A stretch of 21,124 nucleotides of DNA from assembly GCA_902812455.1 (NCBI GenBank), contig CADDZH010000094.1, positions 1 through 21,124 on the forward strand. The letters are read 5' to 3'. The stretch comes from Chloroflexota bacterium (GTDB lineage: Bacteria > Chloroflexota > Ktedonobacteria > Ktedonobacterales > Ktedonobacteraceae). Below are positions 8,409 through 14,865 of the stretch, piece by piece. Position numbers and translations under genes: made by a program. Numbering within the stretch: position 1 is the stretch's first letter; each line of letters opens with the position of its first letter. The notes beneath the pieces are model-generated. The model made no database searches and was not told the DNA's origin. It worked only from the letters and a program-made list of their open reading frames with translations.

Positions 8409-8612
8409 CTTTTATCCTCTCCTCATGAATGGTAACAAACGACTATTGTCTTCATCATATCATCTACACAGCTTGAGTACCACAAACGATAGAGATAAAA
8501 TGCTTTTTCGGGAATGAATGCCAAAAAGGTTTCATTATGACCTCATTTCATGTTAGACTGATGATTGGGGAGCAAGAAAAGGAAGAAGCTACATTGGAAG
8601 GAGAATAGAGCA

Positions 8613-9089
8613 ATGACCACAGGACTTCCCGACTTTTTTAAGTATAACCTCTGGGCGAACCTGCGTTTGCTTGACGCGTGTTCACAACTGTCCGATGCAC
8701 AACTCGACGCGACCACGAAAGGGACGTTTGGCAGTATACGAGAAACCCTCATGCATCTGTTCGCTGGTGAAGAAGGCTATGTGCGGCATTTTACCGGGAC
8801 ATCCCCTACACCTCGACTGAGGGACCTCACCACGTTTCCAGGCTTCGACGAACTGCGACGACGGGCAGAGCTCTCGGGAAACGAGCTGATCACCATCGCG
8901 GAACAGGGGGATCTGAGTCAGATATTCTATCTTGACGGGGGAACCTATGAGGCTCCGGCCATGATCGTCTTGATCCAGGCCGTCCAGCACGCCATCGATC
9001 ATCGCTCGCAGATAGCCACGCTGCTGAGCCAGCAGGACATCGAGCCGCCCGATCTCGATGGCTGGTCGTATAATGATGCCATGCACTAA
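8613..9089 (+). CDS. DinB-family metal-binding protein
   Basis: A 158-residue four-helix-bundle protein of the DinB/YfiT-like superfamily. These are usually cytoplasmic metal-binding proteins, and some are thiol-dependent transferases. It opens with FFKYNLWANLRLLDAC, the classic first helix, and has the three expected metal-ligand histidines: H48 (LMHLF), H126 and H130 (QHAIDHRSQI). It ends in the family's DLDGWSYNDAM tail. An in-frame ATG 48 bases upstream exists, but GGAAGGAG (8596-8603) at nine bases fixes this start. It is 11 bases ahead of the kinase-like gene on the same strand, so the two are probably co-transcribed. The biological role is unknown for most members. Confidence 0.88.
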   Translation: MTTGLPDFFKYNLWANLRLLDACSQLSDAQLDATTKGTFGSIRETLMHLFAGEEGYVRHFTGTSPTPRLRDLTTFPGFDELRRRAELSGNELITIAEQGDLSQIFYLDGGTYEAPAMIVLIQAVQHAIDHRSQIATLLSQQDIEPPDLDGWSYNDAMH

Positions 9090-9100
9090 CGGTCGGGAAA

Positions 9101-9814
9101 GTGGCTGTGCTTCCGGTGAGGAAAGATTCGCTTGAGATCCCACTCTTGGGTGGCCGGCTTACGCATGGCATTGTGCGTGTAGGTGACACCGTGCGCCGGC
9201 CCCAGAAAAGCCATGCCGACTTTGTTCACGAGCTCCTTCTTTTCTTGGAGAAGCAGGGGTTCAGCTTCGCCCCGCGCTTTTTAGGAATTGATGAGCAAGG
9301 ACGGGAAATCCTCAGTTACCTTGAAGGCCACACGTTGCCAGGGAGTGGGTATTTCTTATCAGATGATCTCCTGGTGCAAGCGGCCAGGGTGATCCGTCTC
9401 TTGCATGATATCACGGCAGGCTCTGTCCTGGCCCACGGCCACGAAGTGGTTGCCCACAGCGAACTCGGCCCGCATAACACGATTTTTCAAGACAACCGGC
9501 TGATCGGCTTGATTGACTGGGACGATGCCGCTCCAGGGACACGCTTGCGCGATCTTGCCAATGCAGTCTGCTGCTATGTCAATGTCGATTACCGGGGCTG
9601 GCCAGTGCGCGAGCAAGTCCGGCGCATTCAGCTCATGTGTACCACCTATGGTTGGGATGACCCGATCGCCATTGTCAATGACATCGAAGCTGATTTGCAA
9701 CAAGCCTTGCGCAACCATCAACAGGCGGGGCGAGCAGGAGCTGTCAAGGTTTTTCAGGAAGCGGTAGACTGGATGTGCATCCGGGCAGAGGAGTTGCGGC
9801 AGGCATTGCGTTAG
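9101..9814 (+). CDS. APH/choline-kinase-like phosphotransferase, altered catalytic loop
   Basis: A 237-residue protein with the fold signature of the aminoglycoside phosphotransferase (APH) superfamily. GTG start 11 bases after the DinB stop, with only a weak ribosome site, so coupling is likely. The N-lobe is short (about 1-75), then comes a hinge-like ILSYLEGHTLPG (70-81). The Brenner-type catalytic loop is AHSELGPHN (118-126), where the usual HGD or HND is HSE: the catalytic Asp position is E121. N126 and the metal-binding D139 of LIDWDD are present, as are the C-terminal helices. It could be a weak or unusual kinase, or a non-catalytic relative. Antibiotic resistance should not be assumed; most relatives act on small metabolites of unknown identity. 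Confidence 0.8.
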   Translation: MAVLPVRKDSLEIPLLGGRLTHGIVRVGDTVRRPQKSHADFVHELLLFLEKQGFSFAPRFLGIDEQGREILSYLEGHTLPGSGYFLSDDLLVQAARVIRLLHDITAGSVLAHGHEVVAHSELGPHNTIFQDNRLIGLIDWDDAAPGTRLRDLANAVCCYVNVDYRGWPVREQVRRIQLMCTTYGWDDPIAIVNDIEADLQQALRNHQQAGRAGAVKVFQEAVDWMCIRAEELRQALR

Positions 9815-9859
9815 CACGCGCTTGCCCTCGCACCACTCCTCTTCACACCATAACCCGAT

Positions 9860-9888
9860 TTGCCGGAAAAATTCATTAGAGGTACAAT
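9860..9888 (+). promoter_or_regulatory. Possible promoter of the MFS gene
   Basis: TTGCCG (9860-9865), a 17-base spacer and TACAAT (9883-9888). Transcription would start near 9895, only about eight bases before the ATG at 9903, giving a nearly leaderless message from that start. Confidence 0.4.
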
Positions 9889-9902
9889 GAAATTCAAAGA
9901 CA

Positions 9903-11195
9903 ATGCCACGGGTACAAAACTCATCAAATGACGTAGGAAATACAGGTGTGCCAGCTACGCGAACGCTAACGGCTCGCCCTGTTGCATTGTGGCACAATCG
10001 CAACTTCATGCTGCTATGGAGCGGGCAGGTGATATCAGCCATTGGCTCGCAGGTCTCCCTGCTGGCTTTCCCCTGGATCATCTTAGCGCTAACCGGTTCT
10101 CCTGCACAGGCAGGGCTTATAGCGGCCATTCGCACGCTGCCCTATATCCTCTTTGGCCTTCCTGCCGGGGCTTTGGTTGATCGCTGGGATCGCAAGCGGG
10201 TTATGATCCTGTGTGACACAGGGCGGGCGCTTGCGCTGGGAAGTGTTCCCATTGCCTTCGCGCTGGGGCATCTGACAGCCTTGCAACTCTACCTGGTCTC
10301 ATTTATTGAGGGGACGCTGTTCATCTTCTTCGGCCTGGCGGAGGCTGCAACTCTGCCGCGCATCGTGACGCAGGAACAACTTTCTGCCGCTACCGCACAG
10401 AACGAGTTTGTGTATTCCGTGTCGGGCCTGCTGGGGCCATCATTAAGCGGCGCTCTCTACTCCATCGGAAGTGCAATGCCCTTCCTGGCCGACGCAGTCT
10501 CTTATATAGCTTCGGTCTTCTCAGTGCTCTTTATTCAAACTGAGTTCCAGGAAAAGCGGGTTGTTGCGCAGCGCAGGTTGTGGAGAGAGATTCTGGAGGG
10601 CATGCGCTGGCTCTGGCATCACCCGGTCATTCGCTTCCTGGCAGTCCTGGTGAGCGGGCTTACCCTCTGTGGCGCTGGCTATGTGCTGATTGTGCTTGTG
10701 CTTGCCCAGCAAGAGCGTGCCTCCAAAGTCGCCACAGGCCTCATCTTTGCCTGTGGAGGCTTCGGTAGTATCATCGGGGCATTCCTGGCAGGCCCGCTTG
10801 CCAGGCGGTTCAGTGTGGGACGAATTATGGTTACAGCAAGCTGGCTCCTGGCTTTGACCTGGTTGCCCTTCGCCTTCGTGCCCAATCCATTCTGGCTGGG
10901 AGCGGCTGTAGCCGCTGCCTTCCTGGTTGTCCCCATCCATGCTTCAGTGCAATACGGCTACCGCCTGGCATCGATTCCAGACAGGTTGCAGGGGAGGGTG
11001 AACAGCATCTATCGCATCATTTTGTTTGGAAGCCAGTCGCTTGGATTACTGCTCACAGGCATACTCCTGCAGGCCACCGGCCCGGTGCTTACCGTGCTAC
11101 TGCTCTTCGTCCCACAAGTTGTGCTGTCGGCTGCTGCTACCCTGCATAAACAGTTGCGGCAGGCGCCACGACTGAGCGAAATCCCCCGCCCATAA
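9903..11195 (+). CDS. MFS transporter, multidrug/siderophore-exporter-like
   Basis: A 430-residue integral membrane protein of the major facilitator superfamily, closest in layout to the EntS/MFS_3-type exporters. A polar N-terminus (1-30) is followed by NFMLLWSGQVISAIGSQVS, the usual first-helix entry. The loop 2-3 signature appears as PAGALVDRWDRKRVM (about 93-107), and about ten to twelve hydrophobic spans follow, with a central loop near 210-235. These proteins usually export small molecules by proton antiport, but the substrate here is unknown. The ATG at 9903 has no clear ribosome site. An in-frame GTG at 9948 with AGGA ten bases ahead is a possible real start, which would remove 15 polar residues without touching a helix. 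It converges with the downstream oxidoreductase gene. Confidence 0.88.
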   Translation: MPRVQNSSNDVGNTGVPATRTLTARPVALWHNRNFMLLWSGQVISAIGSQVSLLAFPWIILALTGSPAQAGLIAAIRTLPYILFGLPAGALVDRWDRKRVMILCDTGRALALGSVPIAFALGHLTALQLYLVSFIEGTLFIFFGLAEAATLPRIVTQEQLSAATAQNEFVYSVSGLLGPSLSGALYSIGSAMPFLADAVSYIASVFSVLFIQTEFQEKRVVAQRRLWREILEGMRWLWHHPVIRFLAVLVSGLTLCGAGYVLIVLVLAQQERASKVATGLIFACGGFGSIIGAFLAGPLARRFSVGRIMVTASWLLALTWLPFAFVPNPFWLGAAVAAAFLVVPIHASVQYGYRLASIPDRLQGRVNSIYRIILFGSQSLGLLLTGILLQATGPVLTVLLLFVPQVVLSAAATLHKQLRQAPRLSEIPRP

Positions 11196-11204
11196 AAATG
11201 AACC

Positions 11205-11290
11205 GTAGGGGCCCAATTCATTGCGCCCCTTACCGGTCTCCCGACCAACCGTAGGGGCCGATTTATCGTGCCCATTGCCGATTTATCGGC
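11205..11290. repeat. Two GTAGGGGC-type repeats
   Basis: Ten bases after the MFS stop, 11205-11233 repeats the unit seen at 3428 (GTAGGGGC with core CAATTCATTG). A second unit at 11251-11290 has core CGATTTATCG followed by GCCGATTTATCGGC, a perfect 14-base palindrome. The second unit reappears inverted at 18790-18829. The 326-base convergent spacer 11196-11521 contains these repeats and the units at 11364 and 11418; I see no gene in it. Confidence 0.8.
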
Positions 11291-11363
11291 CTGCATGGAA
11301 AAACAACCATGTCCGCAGACATGTGTCAATATCCATCATCGCGCCCACCGCCGATGATGAAAT

Positions 11364-11387
11364 GTAACGACCAAAAACGGTAATGAT
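11364..11387 (+). repeat. TAACGACC-type repeat, solo copy
   Basis: The motif TAACGACCAAAAACGGTAAT is a single copy of the short repeat that also occurs at 18931, 19083-19111 (inverted) and 19579. Here it is not attached to a CCTGAGC-type element. It lies in a convergent spacer, which argues against it being a promoter element. Confidence 0.6.
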
Positions 11388-11417
11388 GTTGAAAGAGTGG
11401 TACGAAGGGAGGCGCGA

Positions 11418-11466
11418 GGGCAAGCGCAAGGCCCCCACGCCACCCCGCTCCTCTCCTTGCCCCTAC
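11418..11466. repeat. GTAGGGGC-type repeat, GGGCAAGG variant
   Basis: Read on the minus strand it begins GTAGGGGCAAGG and closes with CCTTGCGCTTGCCC, so the arms GGGCAAGG and CCTTG..GCCC can pair. It is another core variant of the same family, in the MFS/oxidoreductase convergent spacer. Confidence 0.55.
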
Positions 11467-11521
11467 GGATACGATCCCGTTCGTCATTTCCTCATGTGAT
11501 TGGAAAAGTTCATAAGGGGAA

Positions 11522-12382
11522 TCAGCTACCAACCGCCTCTTTATAGCGGCGGATAGCATCAATATGTTCGTCAAGCGTCTTGAAACCGGCTCCCATCGTG
11601 TTGATGGAGATATGCGTCGCCCCTAATCTTCGCCAGCCCTCCGTCTGGCGCACCCACTCATCCAGATTACCATCTCTCGCGTTCACCCTTGCCTCGATGC
11701 CAACCGTATTGGGATCGCGACCTGCTTCACGAATGTAGCCCCGCAGGCGCTCAAGCGTCTTGCGCATCTCTTCGTCCGGTGGCCCCTGCGGCAGCCAGCC
11801 ATCCCCAATGCGCGCTACGCGACGCAGCAGCACATCTGCCCTCCCGCCCAGCCATACCGGGATGGAACGCCGCACCGGCAGCGGATTAAGCCCTGCTTCG
11901 GTGATCGTATGAAAGCGGCCCTTGTAAGTGACGACCTCCTGGCTCCAGAGCAGGCGCATCACCTCTACCTGTTCCTCTATCATGCGACCCCGTTTATGGA
12001 AATCCATGCCCAGCGCCTCATATTCTACCGGGTTCCAGCCAACGCCCACACCGAGCCGGAATTTGCCTCCGGTGAGCACATCTACCTCTGCCGCCTGCTT
12101 GGCGACGAGTGCAGCCTGTCGCTGTGGCAGGATAATGACTGCCGGGAGCAGCCCTAAGTGCACCAGCGCCGCAAGGTAGCCGAAGAGGACGAATGGCTCG
12201 TGAAACATGTCGTTCTTTGTGTATCCTCGCCATCCTGGCCGGTGGCTGGGATCCGCGCCCAGCACGTGGTCAAAAGCCACGATATGACTATAGCCCAGTC
12301 CCTCCACTGCTTGCGCATAATCGCGAATGGCCGCAGGGTCTGCGCCAATCTCGGTCTGCGGAAACGTAACTCCTATCTGCAT
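11522..12382 (-). CDS. LLM-class F420-dependent oxidoreductase
   Basis: A 286-residue TIM-barrel enzyme of the luciferase-like monooxygenase superfamily. It is most like the F420-using subgroup that transfers hydride to or from coenzyme F420. The start MQIGVTFPQTEIGAD is chosen because GAAGAGG lies eight bases ahead; 15 more in-frame codons upstream have no such support. Visible are the early strand GYSHIVAFDHVLG, the segment RLGVGVGWNPVEYEALGMDFHKRGRMIEEQ typical of the subgroup, and PVWLGGRADVLLRRVARIGDGWLP, the phosphate-binding region. It is cytoplasmic and appears to stand alone, with a repeat-bearing spacer separating it from the amidohydrolase upstream. The substrate is unknown; FMN rather than F420 cannot be fully excluded from sequence alone. 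Confidence 0.9.
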   Translation of the reverse strand: MQIGVTFPQTEIGADPAAIRDYAQAVEGLGYSHIVAFDHVLGADPSHRPGWRGYTKNDMFHEPFVLFGYLAALVHLGLLPAVIILPQRQAALVAKQAAEVDVLTGGKFRLGVGVGWNPVEYEALGMDFHKRGRMIEEQVEVMRLLWSQEVVTYKGRFHTITEAGLNPLPVRRSIPVWLGGRADVLLRRVARIGDGWLPQGPPDEEMRKTLERLRGYIREAGRDPNTVGIEARVNARDGNLDEWVRQTEGWRRLGATHISINTMGAGFKTLDEHIDAIRRYKEAVGS

Positions 12383-12442
12383 ATGTAATACCTCTTCAAA
12401 GTTCAAATCAACCTGGCATTTCCTCAATCAACAGAAAAGTTA

Positions 12443-12606
12443 GGACATGTCATGTTGAGCGAGTGAGCCGAAGCCCTGAACGCCGTGAAGGGGAAACATC
12501 CGCTGCCCATCGAGAGATCCTTCGCGGAGTTACCCTGAGCGAAGCGAATGGGCTCAGGATGACAATCGGGAAGCCAGACCCTGAGCGAAGCGAAGGGTGA
12601 CATGCG
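12443..12606 (-). repeat. CCTGAGCGAAGCGAA-type dispersed repeat
   Basis: An imperfect palindromic element ending in GACATGTCATGTTGAGC on the left and GGCTCAGGATGACA at 12551-12564. A partial extra unit (CCCTGAGCGAAGCGAAGG) runs to 12606. Over about 120 bases it closely matches the element at 18955-19082, in opposite orientation. It fills most of the 258-base spacer between the amidohydrolase and oxidoreductase genes, where I see no gene. Confidence 0.8.
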
Positions 12607-12640
12607 GCCTACTATGTTCCCCGAACCTGGTTGTAGATAA

Positions 12641-14290
12641 TCATCTATTCTTGCTTGCTCTGCCTGTCACCACGCGGCCCGGTGTTGCGCCTGTATGCTC
12701 TCCATTTCTCACTACCCGTGTTCCATTCACCCATACATCGCGGATGCCTGTCGAGAGCTGGTGGGGATCCTCAAATGTGGCCCTGTCTGCAATGGTCTCG
12801 GCATCGAAGATCACCACGTCGGCGTAGTACCCAGGACGCAGCAGCCCGCGATCATATAAATTAAGGCGCGCAGCAACGGCGCCGCTCATCTTGCGAATGG
12901 CCTCCTCCAGCGTAAGCAATTTCTTCTCACGCACGTACCTTGCCAGCACACGTGGATATGTGCCATATGCGCGAGGATGCGTTGGCCCTAAGGGTTTCGC
13001 CCAGGCAGGGTCCACGCCGCCTGCGTCCGTCGAGATCTTTACCCAGGGCTGTTGCAGGCCCAGTTCGACATTCGCCTCGTCCATACTGAAGTAGATGGTG
13101 AAGATGCGATGCTGCTCGGAGAGCAGTAACTCTATGGTGGCATCGAGCCAGTGCTGGTCGCGCATGGCCGCAATTTCTGTGAGCCGCTTGCCCACATATG
13201 GCAGGTTTTCTGGCTTCTCGAAGCCGATTGGCATCACGCCTTCCGGCCCAATATCGTGTGCCATTGCTTCCCACTTGCCCGGTGGTGCCAGCACCTCAGC
13301 ACGGATGCGTTCCTGCACAGCCGGGTCGGCCAGCGTCTCAAAAAATGTCCCGCCCTCGGCTACCCAGGGTGGCAGCACGGAGCCTAGCCCGGTGCCTGAA
13401 GCCGCGTAGGAGTACATATCTGCGGTCACATCCACGCCGGAGTCGCGCGCCGCCTGGATACGTGCGATGGCATCGGGCATCTTGTGCCAGTTGCGCTTGC
13501 CCGACGCTTTGAGGTGATAGATCTCGACGGGCAGGCTCACTCTCCGGCCAATCTCCACCGCCTCATCGAGCGCCTCCAGCAGCCGATCGCTCTCTGAACG
13601 CATGTGGGTGACATACATGCCGCCATACTGGCTCACTACCTTCGCGACCTCGATCAGTTCCTCAGTGGAAGTATATGCGTCTGGTGGGTAGATCAGGGCG
13701 TAGGAGACACCGAAGGCGCCATCCTCCATGGCATCTGCCATCACGCGCCGCATCGTCTCCAGCTCATCTGCCGTAGGCGCACCTATCTCCCAGCCCTTTG
13801 CATACTCTCGCAGCGTTCCGCCGCCCAGGAACGAGCCGATGTTGGGGGAGACCCCTCGCTCGGCCAGAGCATCCAGCCAGTCACGGAAGCGCGTCCAGGA
13901 CTTTGCCCGCTCAGGCCAGTCGCCGATGAGCGCGCGATCCCTCTGCGAAAGCTCCATGAACGCATCAAGGATGCGCCCGCCTGCAGGCGCAGGGGTCCAT
14001 CCCTCGCCCATGATCTCGGTCGTGACCCCTTGTGTAATCTTGGAGAGATCGCGCGGATCGTGCATCAGCGGGATGTGCGAGTGGCTGAGGATATCAATGA
14101 AGCCGGGACAGACCACCATCCCCGTAGCCTCTACCACCTCGCGTGCCGTCTCTTGTGGAATCAGGCCGGGCGGCGCAACCTCCAGCACGCGATCACCTGC
14201 GATGGCGACATCGCCATAGAACCAGGGATTGCCTGTCCCATCCACGATCTTCGCGCCGCGTATCAAAACATCAATGCTCTTTGTGCTCAC
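12641..14290 (-). CDS. D-aminoacylase-like amidohydrolase
   Basis: A 549-residue metal-dependent hydrolase of the N-acyl-D-amino-acid deacylase group, which removes the acyl group from N-acyl-D-amino acids. The N-terminal beta-sandwich has LIRGAKIVDGTGNPWFYGDVAI. Zinc ligands H70 and H72 are in GFIDILSHSH, with further histidines H229 (YVTHMRSE) and H259 (EIYHLKASG) and the catalytic Asp in KISTDAGGV. The C-terminal sandwich includes GYYADVVIFD. The classical enzyme's Cys ligand region (GNCG) is GEGWTP here, placing it in a different subgroup whose substrate may not be an acylated D-amino acid. GTG start with no strong ribosome site. It follows the zinc-finger gene by 69 bases on the same strand and may be co-transcribed with it. 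Confidence 0.87.
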   Translation of the reverse strand: MSTKSIDVLIRGAKIVDGTGNPWFYGDVAIAGDRVLEVAPPGLIPQETAREVVEATGMVVCPGFIDILSHSHIPLMHDPRDLSKITQGVTTEIMGEGWTPAPAGGRILDAFMELSQRDRALIGDWPERAKSWTRFRDWLDALAERGVSPNIGSFLGGGTLREYAKGWEIGAPTADELETMRRVMADAMEDGAFGVSYALIYPPDAYTSTEELIEVAKVVSQYGGMYVTHMRSESDRLLEALDEAVEIGRRVSLPVEIYHLKASGKRNWHKMPDAIARIQAARDSGVDVTADMYSYAASGTGLGSVLPPWVAEGGTFFETLADPAVQERIRAEVLAPPGKWEAMAHDIGPEGVMPIGFEKPENLPYVGKRLTEIAAMRDQHWLDATIELLLSEQHRIFTIYFSMDEANVELGLQQPWVKISTDAGGVDPAWAKPLGPTHPRAYGTYPRVLARYVREKKLLTLEEAIRKMSGAVAARLNLYDRGLLRPGYYADVVIFDAETIADRATFEDPHQLSTGIRDVWVNGTRVVRNGEHTGATPGRVVTGRASKNR

Positions 14291-14359
14291 TTTTTATCGT
14301 CAATAACCATTTGGATGAACTGCTGGCCTGGAATTGGGATCTTTGTGATCTTTCACATC

Positions 14360-14599
14360 TCATGCCGATTTTGCCTGCTTGAAATCATATAACGGCACAG
14401 TACGTACCGGTGGTAGAGCTGTATGACGCAAGGCTTCAATTTTGCGTACAGTATCAGGCGTGAACAACACATCTCCACAGATGGGGCACACTTCTGCAGG
14501 CACATGCTCGATCACAATAATACGGTTTCCTTGTCGCACCGTATGCACGACCTCTCGCTGCTCGTATTCGCCTGGACAACCCTCGATATTACATTTCAT
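14360..14599 (-). CDS. YgiT-type zinc-finger protein
   Basis: A 79-residue protein with the YgiT/MqsA N-terminal zinc-finger pattern. There are two cysteine pairs, C3-x4-C8 and C38-x2-C41 (in EVCPICGDVLFTPDTV), followed by a short helix-like tail (KIEALRHT) and no helix-turn-helix. The start is fixed by AAAGGAGG just ahead of ATG 14597-14599; an ATG ten codons upstream has no site. In the family such proteins are commonly the antitoxin-like partner of a small DUF4258-type toxin encoded directly upstream. No such gene is seen in the 70 bases to its promoter or beyond. It is therefore an orphan, or acts in another way. Confidence 0.8.
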   Translation of the reverse strand: MKCNIEGCPGEYEQREVVHTVRQGNRIIVIEHVPAEVCPICGDVLFTPDTVRKIEALRHTALPPVRTVPLYDFKQAKSA

Positions 14600-14668
14600 C
14601 GCTGCCTCCTTTGCATCGGGCTTATCCACTTCGGAGGAAGAGGAATGTATATGCTTTTGCTCCCCACC

Positions 14669-14697
14669 ATTATAGTATAAAGCGGCCGCCTTTACAA
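14669..14697 (-). promoter_or_regulatory. Promoter of the zinc-finger gene
   Basis: On the minus strand TTGTAA (14692-14697), exactly 17 bases, then a perfect TATAAT (14669-14674), about 70 bases ahead of the zinc-finger start. The -35 box overlaps the inverted repeat at 14695-14715. Confidence 0.7.
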
Positions 14698-14715
14698 TGC
14701 TTCATCAGAGCATTG
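14695..14715. promoter_or_regulatory. Inverted repeat overlapping the -35 box, possible operator
   Basis: CAATGCT, seven bases, AGCATTG: a perfect 7-base inverted repeat that shares three bases with the -35 box of the zinc-finger promoter. Its position suits a regulator site, but the regulator is unknown and the zinc-finger protein itself has no visible DNA-binding domain. Confidence 0.4.
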
Positions 14716-14865
14716 CATATTCCTCCCTGGGTACAGAAACACATCCACGATGTGAACTGCTTCATAGCAAGATACTGCTCATCCAATTACGCTTGATCTG
14801 AACGTTATTCCTTTAGATGCTCAAACTTTATGTTTAAAAACTTTATGAAATGAAAGGAAAAAAAG

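Noticed and set aside
9101..9814. Antibiotic-resistance phosphotransferase
   Set aside because: Only the broad APH fold is supported, the catalytic Asp is replaced, and there is no mobile-element or resistance context.
9887..9931. 14-codon plus-strand mini-frame overlapping the MFS start
   Set aside because: Its ATG is only a few bases from AGAGGT and sits on the predicted -10 box, so it would not be transcribed from that promoter. There is no other support.
9359..10135. Minus-strand open frame of 258 codons across the kinase-like and MFS genes
   Set aside because: It lies opposite two coding genes and their spacer, has no domain and no ribosome site, and both genes beneath it are supported by motifs.
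13604..14392. Long open frame (262 codons) on the plus strand opposite the amidohydrolase
   Set aside because: It is fully antisense to a well-supported enzyme with intact motifs, has no recognisable domain, and is rich in Arg, His and Cys as expected of a shadow frame.
14823..14847. Direct repeat AAACTTTATG (two copies 15 bases apart) ahead of the propeller lipoprotein
   Set aside because: It is short and AT-rich, sits just ahead of the ribosome site, and is not matched elsewhere, so it could easily be chance.
14600..14865. Possible toxin gene partnering the YgiT-type protein
   Set aside because: I read both strands of this spacer and found no frame with a ribosome site and a DUF4258-like sequence; the stretch holds the promoter and a palindrome instead.
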